From the NCBI GenBank assembly GCA_900068845.1, contig CEFQ01000010.1:539326-603325 (forward strand): a DNA stretch of 64,000 nt, given 5' to 3'. This document shows, piece after piece, positions 60,285 to 64,000 of this stretch. Position numbers and translations under genes: made by a program. Each line of letters opens with the position of its first letter. The stretch's first letter is position 1. The notes beneath the pieces were generated by a model, which saw only the letters and a list, made by a program, of their open reading frames with translations, did not search any database and had not been told where the DNA came from. The DNA is from Enterobacter ludwigii (lineage in GTDB: Bacteria > Pseudomonadota > Gammaproteobacteria > Enterobacterales > Enterobacteriaceae).

Positions 60285-60746
60285 TTAGGGTTTCAGACGA
60301 TCGGCGAGATAACGCTGATAGTCTGGAATCTGAATCTCAATCTGCTGTGCAAATTTCGGTGACTGGATAATAAAATCTGCGGTGGTGCGGTTATTGGCCA
60401 CCGGGATATTCCACACCGTGGCCAAACGCAGCAACGCTTTCACATCCGGATCGTGCGGTACTGCATTTAGCGGATCCCAGAAGAAAATCAGCACATCAAT
60501 TTTCCCTTCCGAAATCAATGCGCCCACTTGCTGATCGCCACCCATTGGGCCGCTCAGCATGGCATTAACATCCAATCCGGTATGACGATTAATAAGATTA
60601 CCGGTGGTGCCGGTGGCGTAAAGCACATGCTGCTGGAGCGTGCTTTGGTTGATGTGTACCCACTCTAACAGCGAGGCTTTACAGTGATCGTGCGCAACGA
60701 GGGCGATATGTTTTTGAACTTGAAGGGTACGAACGGTCTGCTCCAT
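60285..60746 (-). CDS. mgsA: Methylglyoxal synthase
   Basis: MgsA converts dihydroxyacetone phosphate to methylglyoxal, relieving phosphate starvation of glycolysis. The 153-aa protein (E. coli 152) has catalytic Asp71 in [11 protein letters not shown] and His98 in [12 protein letters not shown]. GloC, which handles the glutathione adduct, is encoded in the same window. The gene is convergent with helD, with 3 bp between stops. Confidence 0.98.
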   Translation of the reverse strand: MEQTVRTLQVQKHIALVAHDHCKASLLEWVHINQSTLQQHVLYATGTTGNLINRHTGLDVNAMLSGPMGGDQQVGALISEGKIDVLIFFWDPLNAVPHDPDVKALLRLATVWNIPVANNRTTADFIIQSPKFAQQIEIQIPDYQRYLADRLKP

Positions 60747-60814
60747 AGGGCTTCCTGTTTCTTCTCATGCATTATTTATTAATGCAGGAGTTTACCCCTG
60801 GCATTTCATCACTA

Positions 60815-61441
60815 TCAACTTGTGCGTAAAGTTTTCATCCAGCTAATAAAACGCAAACGTGTGGCGGCATCAAAACGCTTGAACCAGCCTTGTAAAGAGG
60901 GGAGATCGTTGACGTCCTGCCAGGCGTAGTCCAGATTCAGCTGTGCCTCGCTGGCACTAAGCGAATGCAAGGCGAAACGCGGTACAGACGCGGCATGCGC
61001 ATCGCGGTTGTAATTCACCATCGCCTTTTCAAAATCATGATCACTCTCCTTCGGCAACTGGTCGCGCAGGCTGGTGATCTCCATGCCACGTTCATCAATC
61101 AGCTGAAAGTTGAGGGTTTTATTAAAGGTCGTACGTTCGCGACGATTATTTAGCGCTGGCAAACGGATAGCTACTGAATGGGCGTTGGCGTTAAAAGTGA
61201 CAATCATCGGCACGGATTGAAAGTGCGAGGTGTCAGCGCCAGGTTTTTCCACACGAAATAGAAATTGATGCTGCCCCCGTTCCAACTCAAGACTGCCAGC
61301 ACCTTTCAGCAGCGAACCAGAGATTTTACGCCCGTCCAGCACCAGCAGTTCGATCTCGGGATCAAGTTTGAGAGTGATGGCTTGGCAGGAGGCTGATACG
61401 AGCAACACCAGTAAACCCGTAGCAGTTAAGGACAGCTTCAT
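60815..61441 (-). CDS. csgI: Curli assembly inhibitor CsgI (YccT, UPF0319)
   Basis: A periplasmic DUF2057 protein reported in E. coli to inhibit CsgA polymerisation. The start MKLSLTATG follows GGGAG and gives 208 aa (E. coli about 220); an ATG five codons upstream is less likely. A signal peptide covers about 1-21 (ending SASCQA-ITL), and the conserved opening ITLKLDPEIELLVLDGRKISGS follows. Curli genes themselves are not in the window. Confidence 0.88.
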   Translation of the reverse strand: MKLSLTATGLLVLLVSASCQAITLKLDPEIELLVLDGRKISGSLLKGAGSLELERGQHQFLFRVEKPGADTSHFQSVPMIVTFNANAHSVAIRLPALNNRRERTTFNKTLNFQLIDERGMEITSLRDQLPKESDHDFEKAMVNYNRDAHAASVPRFALHSLSASEAQLNLDYAWQDVNDLPSLQGWFKRFDAATRLRFISWMKTLRTS

Positions 61442-61618
61442 TTCAACTCCCGGCAAAAGGGGGTAAATCGATTATGTGTAGCAAAGTATTACATTATGGC
61501 AGTAAATTTACATTTTTACATATTTATTCGTGCTGACGCGCAAAGTTCTCATGCTTAACAGTTGCAGTGTGAAACGCAATGCTATCTACACTTAAGCGAA
61601 TGAACCCGGAGAAAAAAG

Positions 61619-62032
61619 ATGAATGATCAAACAATTCGCGATGTACTGACCAAAACCAAACGTATCGCATTAGTGGGTGCCAGCGATCGTCCCGACCGCG
61701 CGAGCTATGGCGTCATGAAATATTTGCTCGATCAAGGATACGAGGTGATTCCGGTCAGTCCTAAATTGGCAGGACAACAGCTTCTCGGCCAAACGGCTTA
61801 TGCCACGTTGGCGGATGTGCCGGGAAAAGTGGATATGGTGGATGTATTTCGCAATGCCGAAGCGGCGTGGGGCGTGGCGCAGGAGGCGATCGCCATTGGT
61901 GCGGAGACGCTGTGGTTACAACTTGGCGTGATTAATGAGCAGGCGGCGGTATTGGCGCAAGACGCCGGTATGACCGTAATAATGGACCGTTGTCCAAAGA
62001 TTGAAATCCCACGATTGGGCATCACACAGTAA
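61619..62032 (+). CDS. yccU: CoA-binding protein YccU
   Basis: A 137-aa Rossmann-fold CoA-binding-domain protein, the same length as in E. coli. The glycine loop IALVGASDRPDRASYGVMKYL, PVSP, VDMVDVFRN and the C-terminal VIMDRCPKIEIPRLG are conserved. Its physiological ligand and partner are unknown to me. CGGAG lies upstream. It is convergent with hspQ, and a modest hairpin (62041-62058) lies between them. Confidence 0.94.
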   Translation: MNDQTIRDVLTKTKRIALVGASDRPDRASYGVMKYLLDQGYEVIPVSPKLAGQQLLGQTAYATLADVPGKVDMVDVFRNAEAAWGVAQEAIAIGAETLWLQLGVINEQAAVLAQDAGMTVIMDRCPKIEIPRLGITQ

Positions 62033-62040
62033 AACAGAAG

Positions 62041-62058
62041 CGGCGACCTGCGTCGCCG
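62041..62058. terminator. Weak hairpin between yccU and hspQ
   Basis: CGGCGA/TCGCCG arms around a 6-nt loop lie in the 32-bp gap between convergent stops, with only a short T tract. Confidence 0.45.
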
Positions 62059-62064
62059 TTGTCA

Positions 62065-62382
62065 TTAGTGTCGCAGGCTTGGCGCCTGCAGCTGTTGCCG
62101 GATTGTAGCAGCAAGCTCATCCATCGAAGGTTGTTCAGGATGTTCGAATGAGGTTTCACCTGCCAACTGAATTTCAGCCACGTAGGTGTGGACCTGATCG
62201 CCTTCTTCATCTTCCATCACCACATGATACCAGGGCGCGGCGCGTAGCGTTTCACTAGCAGCGACATCATCAACTTCTGGCTCATCAAGCGAAAACTCCG
62301 GATCGACATCCACGATAACGCCGAGCACCCCGGAGAGACGATGTCGGACCTGCTGTCCAATTCCAAATTTAGTCGTAATCAT
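62065..62382 (-). CDS. hspQ: Heat shock protein HspQ
   Basis: HspQ is a small hexameric protein that binds hemimethylated DNA and enhances Lon proteolysis of certain substrates. The 105-aa length equals E. coli. [24 protein letters not shown] and the core [25 protein letters not shown] are conserved, as is the C-terminal [11 protein letters not shown]. The start is ATG ATT ACG ACT. rlmI lies upstream on the same strand, 59 bp away. Confidence 0.96.
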   Translation of the reverse strand: MITTKFGIGQQVRHRLSGVLGVIVDVDPEFSLDEPEVDDVAASETLRAAPWYHVVMEDEEGDQVHTYVAEIQLAGETSFEHPEQPSMDELAATIRQQLQAPSLRH

Positions 62383-62441
62383 TGTGACCTCCCAAAAGAC
62401 TGCCCTGCTACCGATATGGGGGCAGGAACAGTGTTTTCAAG

Positions 62442-63632
62442 TCACAGCACGCGGCAGGCAAAACCTTTCAGATAAAGCCCTTCAGGATAGCTGGCGATCA
62501 CCGGATGGTCGGCTGCCTGACGGAACTGCTCTATAAATTGTACATCACGACCCGCATCAACGGCGGCGTCAGCGATGATTTTCTGGAACAAATCGGTCGG
62601 CATCAGGCCGGAACAAGAGTAGGTCAGCAACACGCCGCCGGGATTCAACAGCTGAATCGCCAGCATATTGATATCTTTATAGCCGCGGCAGGCACCCATC
62701 AGCTGGTTCTTGTTCTCGACGAATTTCGGCGGATCCATCACGATCACATCGAACTTCTCGCCGCTGTCGCGATAACGGCGCAACAGTTTGAACACGTCGT
62801 CACGTACGAACTGCGCGCGTGACACATCTAAACCATTAAGCTCAACGTTCTGTTTCGCCACGTCGAGCGCATCCTGCGAGGTATCAACGCTAATGACTTC
62901 GCGGCAACCCCCCATCAATGCAGATACCGCAAAACCACCGGTGTAGGAGAAGCAGTTCAGCACGCGCGCATTTTTTGAGTAGCCACGCGTGGCAAATCGG
63001 CTGTCACGCTGGTCAAGGTAATAACCGGTTTTATGGCCGCCCTGAATGTCTACCAGCAGCTTCATGCCATGTTCAGTGATCGGCAGCAGCGAAGGCGGCA
63101 GTTCACCTGAAACTGGACCCTGAGCCAGCTCCAGTCCCTCTTTTTTACGCACCGCGACGTCTGAGCGATCGTAAATAGCGCACTCCGGGAAGCATTGTTG
63201 CAGTGCTGAGACGATGGCCGGACGCTGATACTCCGCACCCGCAGACAACAGTTGCAGTACGAGGAAGTTGCCAAAACGATCGATGGTAACGCCCGGCATG
63301 CCATCTGACTCACCGGCAATCAGGCGATAGCTATCCAGCCCATCACGTTTTGCCAGCCAGTCACGCCATAATTGTGCTTGCTCTAAGCGGCGCACGAAGA
63401 AGGTGATGTCGATTGACTCATCCTGTTGCCAGCTCCAGACGCGTGCGCGAATTTGGGATTGCGGAGAATACGCGGCGCGAGCCAGCCATTTGCCATTGCT
63501 GTCGCAGACATCAATGGTTTCACCAGACTGGGCTTTACCTTCCATACGTGCAACGGCACCAGAGAACACCCACGGATGGCGGCGGAGCAGGGATTTTTCA
63601 CGTCCCTTTGCGAGAATCAATCGAACGGTCAT
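62442..63632 (-). CDS. rlmI: 23S rRNA m5C1962 methyltransferase RlmI
   Basis: RlmI methylates C1962 of 23S rRNA. The 396-aa length equals E. coli, with an N-terminal PUA domain ([25 protein letters not shown] onwards to about 70), a central linker domain, and a SAM methyltransferase domain with [22 protein letters not shown] and the catalytic-type cysteine in TYSCSGLM. It is divergent from acyP. Confidence 0.98.
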   Translation of the reverse strand: MTVRLILAKGREKSLLRRHPWVFSGAVARMEGKAQSGETIDVCDSNGKWLARAAYSPQSQIRARVWSWQQDESIDITFFVRRLEQAQLWRDWLAKRDGLDSYRLIAGESDGMPGVTIDRFGNFLVLQLLSAGAEYQRPAIVSALQQCFPECAIYDRSDVAVRKKEGLELAQGPVSGELPPSLLPITEHGMKLLVDIQGGHKTGYYLDQRDSRFATRGYSKNARVLNCFSYTGGFAVSALMGGCREVISVDTSQDALDVAKQNVELNGLDVSRAQFVRDDVFKLLRRYRDSGEKFDVIVMDPPKFVENKNQLMGACRGYKDINMLAIQLLNPGGVLLTYSCSGLMPTDLFQKIIADAAVDAGRDVQFIEQFRQAADHPVIASYPEGLYLKGFACRVL

Positions 63633-63717
63633 AGTTTGCTATGCTTACCTGAAAAAATGAGGCGCCATTTTCCGGCGGATGGCGACAAATTGCAACGCAA
63701 GGTGAGGGGAGAACGCA

Positions 63718-63996
63718 ATGGCAACCACATGCTGCAAAATCTGGGTGCATGGCATGGTGCAGGGCGTGGGATTTCGCTACCACACGCAAGCGCAGGCCAG
63801 AGAGCTGAATCTTAACGGTTATGCGCACAATCTGGCCGACGGCAGCGTTGAAGTGCTGGCGTCCGGCGAAGCACAACAGGTCGATGAATTAATCAGCTGG
63901 TTGAAAGCAGGCGGGCCGCGCAGTGCGCGGGTGGATAGGGTGCTGGTGGAGCCGCATCAGCCAGCGGAAATGCCCACCCGATTCACCACGGGCTGA
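63718..63996 (+). CDS. acyP: Acylphosphatase
   Basis: Acylphosphatase hydrolyses carboxyl-phosphate bonds such as in carbamoyl phosphate. The 92-aa length equals E. coli YccX. The phosphate-binding Arg20 in [11 protein letters not shown] and catalytic Asn38 in YAHN are present. The gene is complete, ending 4 bp before the window edge. Confidence 0.97.
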   Translation: MATTCCKIWVHGMVQGVGFRYHTQAQARELNLNGYAHNLADGSVEVLASGEAQQVDELISWLKAGGPRSARVDRVLVEPHQPAEMPTRFTTG

Positions 63997-64000
63997 TCAC

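Noticed and set aside
60768-60786. Inverted repeat TGCATTA/TAATGCA between mgsA and csgI
   Set aside because: Short and A+T-rich with no T-run; such dyads arise by chance and no role could be argued.
1-64000. matS sites, CRISPR arrays, insertion sequences, tRNA genes
   Set aside because: None seen: no GTGAC-N3-GTCAC motif, no regularly spaced repeats, no transposase frames, and no tRNA cloverleaf or T-loop in the spacers examined.

Overview
The window is an uninterrupted piece of an enterobacterial chromosome, almost certainly from the Erwiniaceae (a Pantoea- or Erwinia-like organism). The assignment rests on protein resemblance to Escherichia coli K-12 as I recall it, on gene order nearly identical to the E. 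coli rpsA-to-yccX segment, and on differences from E. coli at one accessory spot. No search was run, so the genus is an inference. I see no tRNA, rRNA, insertion sequence, prophage or CRISPR array. Every recognised gene is intact except rpsA, which is cut by the left edge.

Layout, left to right. (1) 1-9.1 kb: rpsA (3' part), ihfB, the DNA-uptake channel gene ycaI/comEC, then msbA-lpxK (lipid A flippase and lipid A 4'-kinase), ycaQ, and ycaR-kdsB (CMP-Kdo synthesis). (2) 9.2-18.2 kb: ycbJ, elyC on the other strand, then the tightly overlapping cmoM-mukF-mukE-mukB operon (tRNA methylation plus the MukBEF condensin). (3) 18.4-21.6 kb: ldtD, mepK and gloC; LdtD makes and MepK cuts 3-3 peptidoglycan crosslinks. 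(4) 21.7-30.1 kb: aspC, the porin gene ompF, asnS and pncB on the minus strand, then pepN on plus. (5) 30.2-34.5 kb: ssuEADCB for alkanesulfonate sulfur scavenging, on minus. (6) 34.5-38.7 kb: the only accessory region, a long A+T-rich spacer followed by a 275-aa unrecognised protein, a Wzx-like flippase and a family-2 glycosyltransferase. E. coli K-12 carries the elf/ycb fimbrial operon at this same site. (7) 38.8-49.7 kb: pyrD, zapC, ycbX, rlmKL-uup, pqiABC and the short ribosome-hibernation gene rmf. (8) 49.7-64 kb: fabA, lonH, matP, ompA, sulA, sxy, yccS, yccF, helD, mgsA, csgI/yccT, yccU, hspQ, rlmI and acyP.

Several control sites are readable from sequence: a LexA box at sulA, a FabR-type palindrome filling the fabA promoter spacer, OmpR-type boxes and a MicF-target-like leader at ompF, an ompA promoter and leader like that of E. 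coli, and a non-canonical CRP-S-like site upstream of ycaI/comEC. The last is of interest because sxy, the coactivator of CRP-S promoters, lies in the same window. A 22-bp perfect palindrome upstream of rmf has no regulator I can name.

The best candidate for something undescribed is the ssuE-pyrD module. Its first protein looks, by eye, like a glycosyltransferase-2 relative that has lost the nucleotide-binding N-terminus and the DxD motif. It sits in front of a flippase and a catalytically normal glycosyltransferase that share a 4-nt start/stop overlap.
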